From: Lactococcus hircilactis
Lineage (GTDB): Bacteria; Bacillota; Bacilli; Lactobacillales; Streptococcaceae
NCBI RefSeq assembly: GCF_009601015.1
Contig: NZ_WITJ01000005.1
Coordinates: forward strand, 1 to 64,000
Direction of reading: 5' to 3'
DNA length: 64,000 nt
In this document: piece by piece, positions 55,232-63,693 of the stretch
Layout: the number at the start of each line of letters is the position of its first letter
Position numbering within the stretch: the stretch's first letter is position 1
Translations under genes and position numbers: made by a program
Notes under the pieces: generated by a model
Databases searched by the model: none
What the model saw: only the letters and a program-made list of their open reading frames with translations
What the model was told of the DNA's origin: nothing

Positions 55232-55855
55232 TTATACCTCCACTTTTTCTTCAATCATTGCTTTAAACGCTTGTAAAATCAACTGTCCGATGCGCGAAGA
55301 TTTTTCAGGATGAAACTGACATCCAAGCACCCTTTGATGAGACACGATTGCTGGAATCCGTGCTTGTCCATAATCTGTCACAGCGATGATATTTTCATCT
55401 TTGCAGTTTGCTTGATAAGAATGGACAAAGTACACCTCATCGTTTTCTACTAAATTTTTGACCAACGGATGTTTTTGTTGCAAAATATGCAGTTGATTCC
55501 ATCCCATGTGAGGTAATTTTTCATCTGTGACGATGGGCTCAACAGTTCCTTTAATCAAACCTAATCCCAATGTTTCTCCGTTTTCGTATCCTTTTTCAAA
55601 TAAAATCTGCATGCCAAGACAAATCCCAAGCAATAATACACCAGCTTTTACACGCGCGCGAATCAAATCAATCAAATCATAACGCGCCAAATTTTCCATC
55701 GCAACAGAAAAACTTCCCACACCAGGCAAAATCAGTGCATCCGCTTTTTCAATGATCTCTTTATTTCTTGAAATCACACAAGGAAGACCAATTTTTTCAA
55801 ATCCACTCTGTACTGATTGAAGATTTCCTAAATTATAATCAATAATAACAAGCAT
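55232..55855 (-). CDS. hisH: Imidazole glycerol phosphate synthase, glutaminase subunit
   Basis: 207 residues. 'GICLGMQILFEKG' with the nucleophile Cys, 'CQFHPEKSS' with the catalytic His and Glu. ATG at 55855 behind AAGGAG; a GTG two codons earlier is less well placed. One base separates it from hisA. Confidence 0.96.
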   Translation of the reverse strand: MLVIIDYNLGNLQSVQSGFEKIGLPCVISRNKEIIEKADALILPGVGSFSVAMENLARYDLIDLIRARVKAGVLLLGICLGMQILFEKGYENGETLGLGLIKGTVEPIVTDEKLPHMGWNQLHILQQKHPLVKNLVENDEVYFVHSYQANCKDENIIAVTDYGQARIPAIVSHQRVLGCQFHPEKSSRIGQLILQAFKAMIEEKVEV

Positions 55856-55869
55856 TGTCACTCCTTTTT

Positions 55870-56460
55870 TTAAATGATGCCTTTTGACGATGGAATTGCA
55901 TCACTTTTATTTTTGTCAGTACTGACAGCGTGTTTTAACGCTCTTGCAGTAGATTTAAAACACGCTTCAATAATGTGATGGGTGTTTTTTCCGTATTTTT
56001 CATTCAAATGAAGTGTGACACCTGCATTAAATGCGAGCGCTCTAAAAAATTCTTCTGTCATTTCTGTATCATAGTTGCCCAATTTTTGATTGCCAGACAA
56101 ATCCACATTAAAGACCAAATAAGGACGTCCACTAATGTCAAGATCACACGTCACCAAAGCCTCGTCCATTGGAATAGTAAAACTTCCATAACGCTTAATC
56201 CCACGACGTTCACCAAGCGCCTGATCAAAACATTTTCCTAAAGCAATCGCAATATCTTCTGTGGAATGATGACAATCCACCTCAAGATCTCCCTGACACT
56301 TCACCGTCAAATCAAAATCTCCGTGAAAGGCCAAAAGTGTCAACATGTGATCTAAAAATCCAATGCCTGTGTCAATCGTTGCTTTTCCTGATCCATCCAA
56401 ATTCAACTCCAGACTGATTTGTGTTTCTTTTGTGTCACGTGTTAATGTCGCTTTTCTCAT
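55870..56460 (-). CDS. hisB: Imidazoleglycerol-phosphate dehydratase
   Basis: 196 residues. 'DTGIGFLDHMLTLLAFHGDFDL', 'DCHHSTEDIAIALG', 'GSFTIPMDEALV' and 'HIIEACFKSTARALKHAV' provide the Mn-binding His/Glu set. The single-function form. A palindrome (55914-55927) near the end is read as 'AVSTD'. Confidence 0.97.
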   Translation of the reverse strand: MRKATLTRDTKETQISLELNLDGSGKATIDTGIGFLDHMLTLLAFHGDFDLTVKCQGDLEVDCHHSTEDIAIALGKCFDQALGERRGIKRYGSFTIPMDEALVTCDLDISGRPYLVFNVDLSGNQKLGNYDTEMTEEFFRALAFNAGVTLHLNEKYGKNTHHIIEACFKSTARALKHAVSTDKNKSDAIPSSKGII

Positions 56461-57782
56461 GATTCCTCCTCCAATTTTTCATCATCTTTTTCATCAAATC
56501 GCACTGCAATAGAATTTGCATGTCCACTTAACCCTTCAGAATTAGCAAATGTAATCACATCATCTTTAAATGTTTCCAAAACATCACGTGGATAATAACT
56601 ATAAGCGGAGTGTTTTACAAAGTCATAAACACCTAAGGCAGAGTAAAATTTTGCAGTTCCACCTGTTGGAAGCACATGATTTGTCCCACTCATATAATCA
56701 CCTAGCGGCTCTGGCGTGTATTCACCAAGGAAAATACTGCCCGCATTTTTGATTAAAGGTAGTTTTTCTAAAGGATTTTCTGTCAGAACTTCCAAATGTT
56801 CTGGTGCAATTTGATTGGACAGTTCAAAAGCATCCTTTAGATTTGAAACAACCAGCGCTCCCCCATAATTTTCAATGGCACTTTCAATAATTGATTTCCG
56901 TGCTAACGTTTGAACTTGTCGTGCCAACTCGACATTGACTTCATCAACCAATTGGTTTGATGTTGTAATCAAGATCGCACTGGCAAGAAGATCGTGTTCT
57001 GCTTGCGCCATCAAATCTGCAGCAATATATTTTGGATTTGCATTTTCATCAGCAATGACAAGTACCTCAGAAGGTCCTGCAATCATGTCAATATCGACTT
57101 GTCCATAGACACATTTTTTTGCAGTCGCTACATAAATGTTTCCTGGTCCCACAATTTTATCCACTTTTGGTAGTGTTTGGGTGCCATACGCCAGTGCAGC
57201 AATTCCTTGAGCACCACCGATTTTATAAATGGTTTCGATACCACACACTTTTGCGGCAGCTAAAATAATCGGATTTACTTTTCCGTCAGCTCTGACAGGT
57301 GTTAAAATGACCACATTTTTCACCCCAGCAAGGAGTGCCGGCACTGCATTCATCAAAACCGTAGAGGGATAAGCAGCCGTCCCACCTGGAACATAGAGCG
57401 CCACATTTTCAAGCGGGCGCACCAGCTGTCCCATAATTACTCCATCTTCTTTATAAATTCCCCACGATGGACTTAATTGATGCGTGTGAAATGCTTCAAT
57501 CTGAGCTTTAGCACGATGCAAAATCCGCAAATAATTCGCATCAACGTTTTTTAATCCTTCTTCAAATTCTTCAGGACTTACTTTCAAATTATCCTTTGAA
57601 ATCTCAAAACCATCGAATGTTTTAACGTAATCAAATAAAGCACCATCCCCATTTTCTCTAATATTTTCAATGATTTTTTCAACAGCATCTGTCACTTCCT
57701 TTGAAACACTAGCTTTACGATTTTGAAATTTTTTTGCCACCTCGGCAAAATCTTGATGAACATCTAATTTATTTAACATCAT
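56457..57782 (-). CDS. hisD: Histidinol dehydrogenase
   Basis: 441 residues. '[22 protein letters not shown]', '[20 protein letters not shown]', 'AQAEHD' (zinc ligands) and '[14 protein letters not shown]' are family hallmarks. Two final steps to histidine. Overlaps hisG by 14 bases; start 57782 or 57779, both behind AAGGAG. Confidence 0.97.
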   Translation of the reverse strand: MMLNKLDVHQDFAEVAKKFQNRKASVSKEVTDAVEKIIENIRENGDGALFDYVKTFDGFEISKDNLKVSPEEFEEGLKNVDANYLRILHRAKAQIEAFHTHQLSPSWGIYKEDGVIMGQLVRPLENVALYVPGGTAAYPSTVLMNAVPALLAGVKNVVILTPVRADGKVNPIILAAAKVCGIETIYKIGGAQGIAALAYGTQTLPKVDKIVGPGNIYVATAKKCVYGQVDIDMIAGPSEVLVIADENANPKYIAADLMAQAEHDLLASAILITTSNQLVDEVNVELARQVQTLARKSIIESAIENYGGALVVSNLKDAFELSNQIAPEHLEVLTENPLEKLPLIKNAGSIFLGEYTPEPLGDYMSGTNHVLPTGGTAKFYSALGVYDFVKHSAYSYYPRDVLETFKDDVITFANSEGLSGHANSIAVRFDEKDDEKLEEES

Positions 57783-58389
57783 TTAATCTCCTTACCATTT
57801 CTAAAATTTCTTTTTCTTTAAATTTAAAACTACTTTTATTCACAATCAGTCGTGTGGACACCTCACTAATCCGCGCGATAATCTCAAGTCCATTTGCAGC
57901 CAAGGTATTTCCAGTCTCAACCAAATCCACAATTGCATCAGATAATCCAACGACAGGTCCTAATTCTACGGACCCTTCTAATTTAATAATTTCAACATCT
58001 TCTTTTTGAGTTTCAAAATATTTTTTCGTCACTTTCGGATATTTAGACGCAATTCGCTTTCTTGCTTGAAATTCTTTTTTTCGATATGCAGGTGGTGCAG
58101 CAAGCGCAAAACAACAGTTTCCAATTTTTAAATCCGCCAACTCATAATAATCTTTAAAATCATTATCTTCAAGTGTATCTTTTCCAACAAACCCAACATC
58201 CACAATGCCATGTTCCAAAAAAGTAACCACATCATTTGCTTTTCCAAAAATAAATTCAAAATCATCTGCTGTTTTCACTTGTAAGGCACGCCCCATTGAT
58301 AAAATTGGCAAAATATCATATCCTGCCTTTTTAAGCAGTGTCATACTTTGATTTTGAATGCGCCCTTTTGTCATCGCTATTTTAATCAT
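57769..58389 (-). CDS. hisG: ATP phosphoribosyltransferase, short form
   Basis: 206 residues, the short catalytic form lacking the C-terminal regulatory domain, which needs HisZ. '[13 protein letters not shown]' and '[27 protein letters not shown]' are the PRPP-binding motifs. First committed step. Overlaps hisZ by eight bases. Confidence 0.96.
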   Translation of the reverse strand: MIKIAMTKGRIQNQSMTLLKKAGYDILPILSMGRALQVKTADDFEFIFGKANDVVTFLEHGIVDVGFVGKDTLEDNDFKDYYELADLKIGNCCFALAAPPAYRKKEFQARKRIASKYPKVTKKYFETQKEDVEIIKLEGSVELGPVVGLSDAIVDLVETGNTLAANGLEIIARISEVSTRLIVNKSSFKFKEKEILEMVRRLNDVK

Positions 58390-59359
58390 GATCTCCTCCT
58401 GTCACTCTGATGGCTTTTAAAATTGAATCCATCTGACAACAAAATCCAATTGCTTTGCTGTGACTATCGAAATGATCCAATAATTCATCATATCGCCCTC
58501 CAGAAATAATCGGTTGTGCGACTTTTTCACTATACACCTGAAACATCAAACCGTTGTAATAAGCCATTTGAGGAATCATCCCCAAATCAATGATGATGCC
58601 TTCATTTTTCTGTTGTTTTTCCATCGCTATTTCAAGTTCAGATAGAGAAGACAATAGTTCTTTATCCTGCGTTTTTTGAATCAAAGCAGACAACACATCG
58701 AACTCTCTTTCTATCGGAAGCGCTAAGATCAACTCTGCTAATGCTTTTGGAAAATTTTGTTGCGCAACAAAACTTGAAAGTTGATCCAAATCTTTACGCT
58801 TCAACAAGTCAACCAACTTTTGTGCTTCACTTCCCACAAGTTCAAGAAGTCGTCTATAAAACCGTGCATTCCCTAGCTCAATGACGACCGCATCAAGAGG
58901 TAAAAGTGCTAGAACTTGAAACACCATCTCTAAACAACTTTGATCTGCTTGATTGCCCTGAAGGCCAAAAAGTTCTGCTCCAATCTGATAGGATTCCATT
59001 CGACGTCCTTTGAGTTGTTTTTCCTTGCGATAAACTTTCCCGAAATAAGTGAAACCGGAGGTCGTTTTTTCTTGTTTTTGATTCAATGCAAAATAGCGCG
59101 CGATAGGAACCGTAAAATCATATCTCAGACTCACATTTTTTCCCTCAGCATCAATAAATTGAAACATTTTTTGAGGATCAAAACCAACATCTAATCCTGT
59201 ATAAAAATCAACAAATTCAAAACTTGGAGGCATAATCTCTTGATATGTGTGTGCTTTAAATAACTCACGCAGTTGCGTTTCAATGTCGCGCAAAAGTTTC
59301 GTATCATAAAGACTGGTTTGACAAGCTTCATCGGGCATTAAAATATTACTTTTTTTCAT
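58382..59359 (-). CDS. hisZ: ATP phosphoribosyltransferase regulatory subunit
   Basis: 325 residues. HisRS-like catalytic core without aminoacylation function: '[15 protein letters not shown]', '[30 protein letters not shown]' and '[13 protein letters not shown]'. It lacks the C-terminal anticodon domain of true HisRS. It makes HisG active and histidine-sensitive. Confidence 0.95.
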   Translation of the reverse strand: MKKSNILMPDEACQTSLYDTKLLRDIETQLRELFKAHTYQEIMPPSFEFVDFYTGLDVGFDPQKMFQFIDAEGKNVSLRYDFTVPIARYFALNQKQEKTTSGFTYFGKVYRKEKQLKGRRMESYQIGAELFGLQGNQADQSCLEMVFQVLALLPLDAVVIELGNARFYRRLLELVGSEAQKLVDLLKRKDLDQLSSFVAQQNFPKALAELILALPIEREFDVLSALIQKTQDKELLSSLSELEIAMEKQQKNEGIIIDLGMIPQMAYYNGLMFQVYSEKVAQPIISGGRYDELLDHFDSHSKAIGFCCQMDSILKAIRVTGGDHD

Positions 59360-60416
59360 TTTCTTGCTCCAAAATTTCCTTTAACGATAGGATGACTTCT
59401 TCCATTTCTTTTTCTGTGCCAATCGTGATGCGCAACCAATCTTTAATTAAATGATCCTCAAACCTTCGAACGATGATTTTTCTGTCGCGCAATTGTTGGG
59501 CTAATGTTTCTCCCGAAAGGTTCGGGTAACGGACAAAAACAAAATTTGCTTGGGAGGGTGTTGTCTCAAATTTAAGGGATTGAAGTGCGGATTGAAAATT
59601 TTCTCTGGTTTTAATAATTTTTTCGACTTGTTTTTTAAAATAATTCTCATCATTGAGCGATGCAAGTCCAATTTCTTGTGTCAATCGGTCAATTGGATAA
59701 GAATTAAATGAATTTTTCACATCATAAAGTCGTGCAATTGCTTCAGGATGTCCAAGCGCATAGCCCAATCTAATTCCTGCTAGCGCTCGAGATTTAGAAA
59801 ACGTCCGAACAATCACGAGATTATCATATTTTTCTAATAATGGACATACAGATGTTCCACCAAAATCAATATAAGCTTCATCAATAATGACAATGCCTTC
59901 TTGATTTTCTTTGAGTAATTGCTCGATTTTTTCAGGACTTAAAGCAATCGCTGTCGGCGCATTAGGATTAGGAAGTACAATGCCCCCATTTTTTTCAAAA
60001 TAGTCTGTCACGTCGAGTTCAAAATTCATTTTGAGTGGGATTTTTTTGAATGGAATTCCAAAGAGTTGACAATAAACAGGATAAAATGAATAAGTGATTT
60101 CAGGCATTAAAATGGGAGATTTCGAGTTAAAAAAACTAAGAAAACTCAATGCAAGAACTTCATCAGAACCATTTCCCAAAAAAACTTGTTCTCTTTTGAC
60201 CTCATGATAACGTGCGAGAGCGCTTCTAAGATCATCTGCATCAGCATTGGGATAGCGCTTTAGAAGCTCCAGATCAAAAGAGTTCAGAAGTGTTTTGATT
60301 TTTTCAGATGGGGCATAAGGATTTTCGTTCGTGTTGAGTTTGATCATTTCAGAAAAACGAGGTTGTTCTCCTGAAACATAAGGGGTGACGTGTCGTAGAT
60401 TATTTCTCCAATTCAT
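59346..60416 (-). CDS. hisC: Histidinol-phosphate aminotransferase
   Basis: 356 residues from 'MNWRNNLRHVTPYVSGEQPRFSEMIKLNTNENPY', ATG at 60416 after AAGGAGC. PLP Lys in 'TFSKSRALAGIRLGYALG'; 'VIIDEAYIDFG' has the conserved Asp. The open frame extends to 60536 into the leader but is not needed. First gene of the ten-gene operon. Confidence 0.96.
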   Translation of the reverse strand: MNWRNNLRHVTPYVSGEQPRFSEMIKLNTNENPYAPSEKIKTLLNSFDLELLKRYPNADADDLRSALARYHEVKREQVFLGNGSDEVLALSFLSFFNSKSPILMPEITYSFYPVYCQLFGIPFKKIPLKMNFELDVTDYFEKNGGIVLPNPNAPTAIALSPEKIEQLLKENQEGIVIIDEAYIDFGGTSVCPLLEKYDNLVIVRTFSKSRALAGIRLGYALGHPEAIARLYDVKNSFNSYPIDRLTQEIGLASLNDENYFKKQVEKIIKTRENFQSALQSLKFETTPSQANFVFVRYPNLSGETLAQQLRDRKIIVRRFEDHLIKDWLRITIGTEKEMEEVILSLKEILEQENEKK

Positions 60417-60512
60417 GGAAGCTCCTTTTTTGCAATTTTCAGACATGATCATGCTTTTTAAACCCTTATCTCCATTTCTTTTTGAAGTAAGATAAGGGGA
60501 GTACATCAAAGT

Positions 60513-60620
60513 ATAAAAAAGACCCATTGTCTTCACAACCGGTCTTTTGGAAAATCACCGGCATAGATACTGAGTGTACTCAAAAGTCGTATCTATACCG
60601 CTTGGAATGATACAACTTTT
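60513..60620 (-). promoter_or_regulatory. his attenuator: alternative hairpins and terminator
   Basis: Minus-strand segments: 1 (60620-60609) pairs with 2a (60593-60582); 2b GGTATAGATAC (60599-60589) pairs with 3 GTATCTATGCC (60570-60560); CCGGT (60561-60557) pairs with ACCGG (60543-60539); terminator AAAAGACCGGTTGT/ACAATGGGTCTTTT (60548-60517) then T. With His plentiful the ribosome covers 1, 2b:3 forms and the terminator forms; stalled at His codons, 1:2a frees 3 to pair with the terminator arm. Confidence 0.8.
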
Positions 60621-60666
60621 ATCTATGCAGATGGTGATGATGGGATAGCGTTGATAATAGAATCAT
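60619..60666 (-). CDS. hisL: his operon leader peptide, 15 aa
   Basis: ATG at 60666, preceded by AAAGGA at good spacing, encodes MILLSTLSHHHHLHR and stop. Five of its 15 residues are His, four in a row, which is the hallmark of ribosome-mediated attenuation. Stop codon TAA abuts segment 1 of the attenuator. Too short for routine gene calling. The name is by analogy with enteric hisL. Confidence 0.88.
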   Translation of the reverse strand: MILLSTLSHHHHLHR

Positions 60667-60700
60667 GTGATTTTCCTTTCATTATTGATGTGTTAAACGT

Positions 60701-60729
60701 ATTATAACGCTAGATTTAAAAAAATGCAA
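60701..60729 (-). promoter_or_regulatory. his operon promoter
   Basis: Minus-strand TTGCAT (60729-60724), 17 bp, TATAAT (60706-60701). The transcript would start near 60694, about 28 bases ahead of the leader peptide. Confidence 0.8.
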
Positions 60730-60785
60730 GTTAAAACATACGATTTTTCAGAATTTTTTTAAGAATCAATCAAAAAGAGCACAAA

Positions 60786-60812
60786 AAAATGCTGTCAGTA
60801 CTGACAACATTT
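60786..60812 (-). terminator. rpmA terminator built on the palindrome
   Basis: Minus-strand ATGTTGTCAG-TA-CTGACAGCAT followed by T7. The core 60793-60806 is the dispersed palindrome. Confidence 0.85.
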
Positions 60813-60822
60813 GAAATTTCAA

Positions 60823-61107
60823 TTATTTTGCAACTGCTGGATAAACAGAAACTTGTTTTTTACCACGTTTCATTTCGAATTTAACAGTGCCTTCGATTTT
60901 TGCGAAAAGTGTATCATCGCCACCACGGCCAACGTTGTTTCCTGCATGGATATGAGTTCCACGTTGACGGAAAAGGATTGATCCACCACTTACAAGTTCG
61001 CCATCAGATGCTTTCGCACCCAAACGTTTTGCTTGTGAGTCACGACCATTGGAAGTTGAACCTCCACCTTTTTTGTGGGCGAAGAGTTGTGAATTAAGTT
61101 TTAACAT
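60823..61107 (-). CDS. rpmA: Ribosomal protein bL27
   Basis: 94 residues. '[30 protein letters not shown]' shows the Firmicute N-terminal extension MLKLNSQLF removed by Prp before AHKKGGG, which reaches the peptidyl-transferase centre. ATG 61107 lies 12 bp after the protease gene. Confidence 0.98.
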   Translation of the reverse strand: MLKLNSQLFAHKKGGGSTSNGRDSQAKRLGAKASDGELVSGGSILFRQRGTHIHAGNNVGRGGDDTLFAKIEGTVKFEMKRGKKQVSVYPAVAK

Positions 61108-61119
61108 AATATTTGCCCT

Positions 61120-61452
61120 CTAATCTTCAATAGTTAAATGAACATACTGTGGGAACTCTTCAACAACGTCTTTCATCGCATTCGTAAATGCTTGAAAAAG
61201 AATTTGAACAAGTTCTTCTTGTTTGTTCGGAATACTGATTGGAACTTCGACATAGAGATAACCGTCCTCCATTTTGGTGATCGGCTTAATCTTTGCCATC
61301 GAATGAATATTGTTTGCTGTCGTGATGGACAAAACACTTACATCTGCACAAACGACATCATATTCAAACTCGCCAGTCCCTGATGATGCGTGACCAGAAA
61401 TTTCATACGAAACAAATCTGTCACGTTTTTTTCTAATCACTGCTTCAATCAT
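61120..61452 (-). CDS. prp: Ribosomal-processing cysteine protease Prp
   Basis: 110 residues. 'YEISGHASSGTGEFEYDVVCADVSVLS' supplies His22 and Cys35 of the catalytic pair. It cleaves the N-terminal extension of bL27 (and of some phage proteins). Between rplU and rpmA as in nearly all Firmicutes. Confidence 0.96.
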   Translation of the reverse strand: MIEAVIRKKRDRFVSYEISGHASSGTGEFEYDVVCADVSVLSITTANNIHSMAKIKPITKMEDGYLYVEVPISIPNKQEELVQILFQAFTNAMKDVVEEFPQYVHLTIED

Positions 61453-61454
61453 AA

Positions 61455-61769
61455 TTAAGCGTTAACTGTTTTGATAACAACTTTTGTATATGGTTGACGG
61501 TGACCTTGTTTACGGTGAGAGTGTTTCTTAGGTTTGTATTGATAAGTAACAACTTTCTTTTCTTTACCGTGTTTTTCAACTTCTCCGACAACTGTTGCGC
61601 CAGCTACAAGTGGTGCACCAACTTTTGTTGCGTCTCCTCCAACGAAGATAACTTCGTCGAAAGTTACAGTAGCTCCAGCTTCCACATCCAATTTTTCGAT
61701 GTAAATGACAGAACCTTCTTCAACTTTGAGTTGTTTGCCACCAGTTTTGATGATTGCATAGTTTGACAT
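61455..61769 (-). CDS. rplU: Ribosomal protein bL21
   Basis: 104 residues. '[24 protein letters not shown]' and '[21 protein letters not shown]' are the bL21 signatures. ATG after AAGGAGGAA. First gene of rplU-prp-rpmA. The promoter TTGCAT-17-TATAAT is at 61944-61916 (minus). Confidence 0.98.
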   Translation of the reverse strand: MSNYAIIKTGGKQLKVEEGSVIYIEKLDVEAGATVTFDEVIFVGGDATKVGAPLVAGATVVGEVEKHGKEKKVVTYQYKPKKHSHRKQGHRQPYTKVVIKTVNA

Positions 61770-61774
61770 TGTGA

Positions 61775-61910
61775 TTCCTCCTTATTAGATTTTGCTCTTG
61801 ATTTTAGTCATGAGCTGTCAGACTCGCCTTAGTTCGTGGACTTGCGTCACTTACTTCTTGTTGAACGAAACTTCGAGCGGTTGCACTTTATGGAAACCAC
61901 AAAGACAACT
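61775..61910 (-). promoter_or_regulatory. L21 leader RNA (candidate)
   Basis: About 135 nt between promoter and rplU with AAAGTGCAACCGCTCGAAG and GACGCAAGTCCACGAACTAAGGCGAG blocks. The position and size fit the L21 leader known in Firmicutes, thought to be autoregulatory; I did not verify it against a covariance model. Confidence 0.6.
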
Positions 61911-61987
61911 ACACTATTATACTAGAAAATAACTAATAATGCAACCATTATTTCCTTTTTTATTTGTATTTTTTAAAAAGAGAGGAA

Positions 61988-63169
61988 TTAGTTTTTATTG
62001 AGTGGGACTTTTGGATCAATTTGCTCAACGTGATAGACTTTTCTTTGATCCCAGATGAGCTTAAGGAGATGATTAATCAAAAGCATGACCCAAGCAAAAC
62101 TTAGACTGAACGATAAAATCTCAAACGCAGTTAATGTAAAATAATGCACATAATGCCACATCACATATGAAAACGCCAGTAATGCAACGATAGCATAAGA
62201 AATGATGTACATGTTCCGATTTAGAGTAGGTAAAAACCAGCGAATCCCAAGAATCGCAAGTCCCATAAACAAGACAATCAATTGTGCAAACACGTCATGT
62301 GCCACATGCGCAATTCCTAACCCATTATTTGGAATCAAGCCCACTAAAGCAATGCAAACCGCACAAAGTGTCAAAAGAATTTGTAAAATAAAATGACGCG
62401 TTTGTTTGCCAATTTTTGTCCGAAGAGATACAAAAATATAATCAAATAATCCAATCATGAGCGCAGCAGAAAGGATTAACGTTGCATTAAATTGAACACT
62501 CGCATTAGAGTTTGATGTCCCTAATTCACTGAAATTTCTCTGCCACCAGTATTGATTTCCATTTGTGACCATGCTTGAGACTAATCCACCAATCGCCACC
62601 ATAATCAACAAATTGAGTAACATTGAAATTTCAAAAACATCAACCACAAATAAAAGAACAAAACTTAAAATACCTGTAAAAATAGCAAAAATAATCACTG
62701 CCGTGACCAAGTCAAATGCAACGCCATAAAAGATTTGATTAATAAACCAAAAAAAAGCAGACAAGGTCAACGTGACGAGAACAAAAACAGATAGCACGAC
62801 TGTTCCAAACGTTCGAAAATAAACTTTTTGCGTCATCTGATGATACAATTCTTTTCGCTTCAGGAGATAAGATAGGATGAATGAGCAAATCCCAACCCCA
62901 TTTGAAATCACAATCACTCCTGTCGCAATGGATTCGTTGCCAGAAAGTGCGATAACATGATTTATTTTTAGTAAAAAAATGGCTAAAATAAATAATAAAG
63001 TCGAAATGACTGTGGGTAACATGAACCAAACTGCAGCGTGTTCTGTTTTATTTCGTTCAAGTGATCTAATTTTGATGGTATCATTTGAAATATCTACCAC
63101 CTCAACTTGAGCATTTTCACCTAACTCTAGTTTCTCATATAAGTCTTTTGGTAATTTAATTTTTTCCAT
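61988..63169 (-). CDS. DUF998-like multi-pass membrane protein with AbrB-like N-terminus
   Basis: 393 residues. The first 55 residues ('MEKIKLPKDLYEKLELGENAQVEVVDISNDTIKI') resemble a SpoVT/AbrB-type swapped-hairpin domain; about ten membrane segments follow in a DUF998-type arrangement. Function unknown; the combination suggests a membrane protein with a DNA-binding-like cap. ATG after AAGGAG, 15 bp after the DUF1934 gene. Confidence 0.65.
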   Translation of the reverse strand: MEKIKLPKDLYEKLELGENAQVEVVDISNDTIKIRSLERNKTEHAAVWFMLPTVISTLLFILAIFLLKINHVIALSGNESIATGVIVISNGVGICSFILSYLLKRKELYHQMTQKVYFRTFGTVVLSVFVLVTLTLSAFFWFINQIFYGVAFDLVTAVIIFAIFTGILSFVLLFVVDVFEISMLLNLLIMVAIGGLVSSMVTNGNQYWWQRNFSELGTSNSNASVQFNATLILSAALMIGLFDYIFVSLRTKIGKQTRHFILQILLTLCAVCIALVGLIPNNGLGIAHVAHDVFAQLIVLFMGLAILGIRWFLPTLNRNMYIISYAIVALLAFSYVMWHYVHYFTLTAFEILSFSLSFAWVMLLINHLLKLIWDQRKVYHVEQIDPKVPLNKN

Positions 63170-63183
63170 GATTGCTCCTTACA

Positions 63184-63564
63184 TTAAACTTCTTGCCAGA
63201 AAACGTGCATGCGGTAATCTCCAATTTTCAGTGTATTTTGGATGAGCTGATAGGTCAAAAAGACTTCATTATTTTTGTCATTAATGACAAGTTTTTTTGT
63301 CAGTACTGACAGCGCTCCTAATCCTTCATAGTGGAAAGAAGTTTTCTTATCCGTACAAAAACGCATGGTTGTCGGTGGTTTTGTGTATCTTGTCATTGAT
63401 ACTTCTTTGTTATCACACTTTAAAAGTACTTTTTCATCCGCGGCATTGTGATAAAGGAGAATGATTTTTCCAGAGTTTTCTTTTTTTTCACCAAAAAAAA
63501 CATCATGAATGCTATCTTTATCAGTACCAATCCTAATGTCGTTGTGAATTGTTATTTTTATCAT
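63184..63564 (-). CDS. DUF1934 family protein (YwiB-like)
   Basis: 126 residues, a beta-rich calycin-like family with no known function. 'LLYHNAADEKVLLKCDNKEVSMTRYTKPPTTMRF' and 'LTYQLIQNTLKIGDYRMHVFW' fit. A palindrome (63298-63311) is read as 'LSVLT' and a variant TGTCATTAATGACA lies at 63276-63289, only nine bases away. Confidence 0.75.
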   Translation of the reverse strand: MIKITIHNDIRIGTDKDSIHDVFFGEKKENSGKIILLYHNAADEKVLLKCDNKEVSMTRYTKPPTTMRFCTDKKTSFHYEGLGALSVLTKKLVINDKNNEVFLTYQLIQNTLKIGDYRMHVFWQEV

Positions 63565-63693
63565 GCTTTCTATTTTACACTATTTTAAAGATGAAATAAA
63601 CCGTTTTTTATCATACAAAATGGAAATTTATCCCTATTTTTAGTATAATAAGAAAAAGAAAGAGCTTTAATTTTCAAAATGAAGGGGTAAAAA

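Noticed and set aside
60417-60700. T-box leader for the his operon
   Set aside because: No AAGGGTGG-ACCGCG motif exists here; the His-rich leader peptide and paired hairpins explain the region better.
2632-63311. The dispersed palindrome as a MITE, IS end or CRISPR repeat
   Set aside because: Copies are only 14-16 bp plus A/T extension, have no target duplication or internal sequence, are not regularly spaced, and occur within conserved protein genes without disrupting them.
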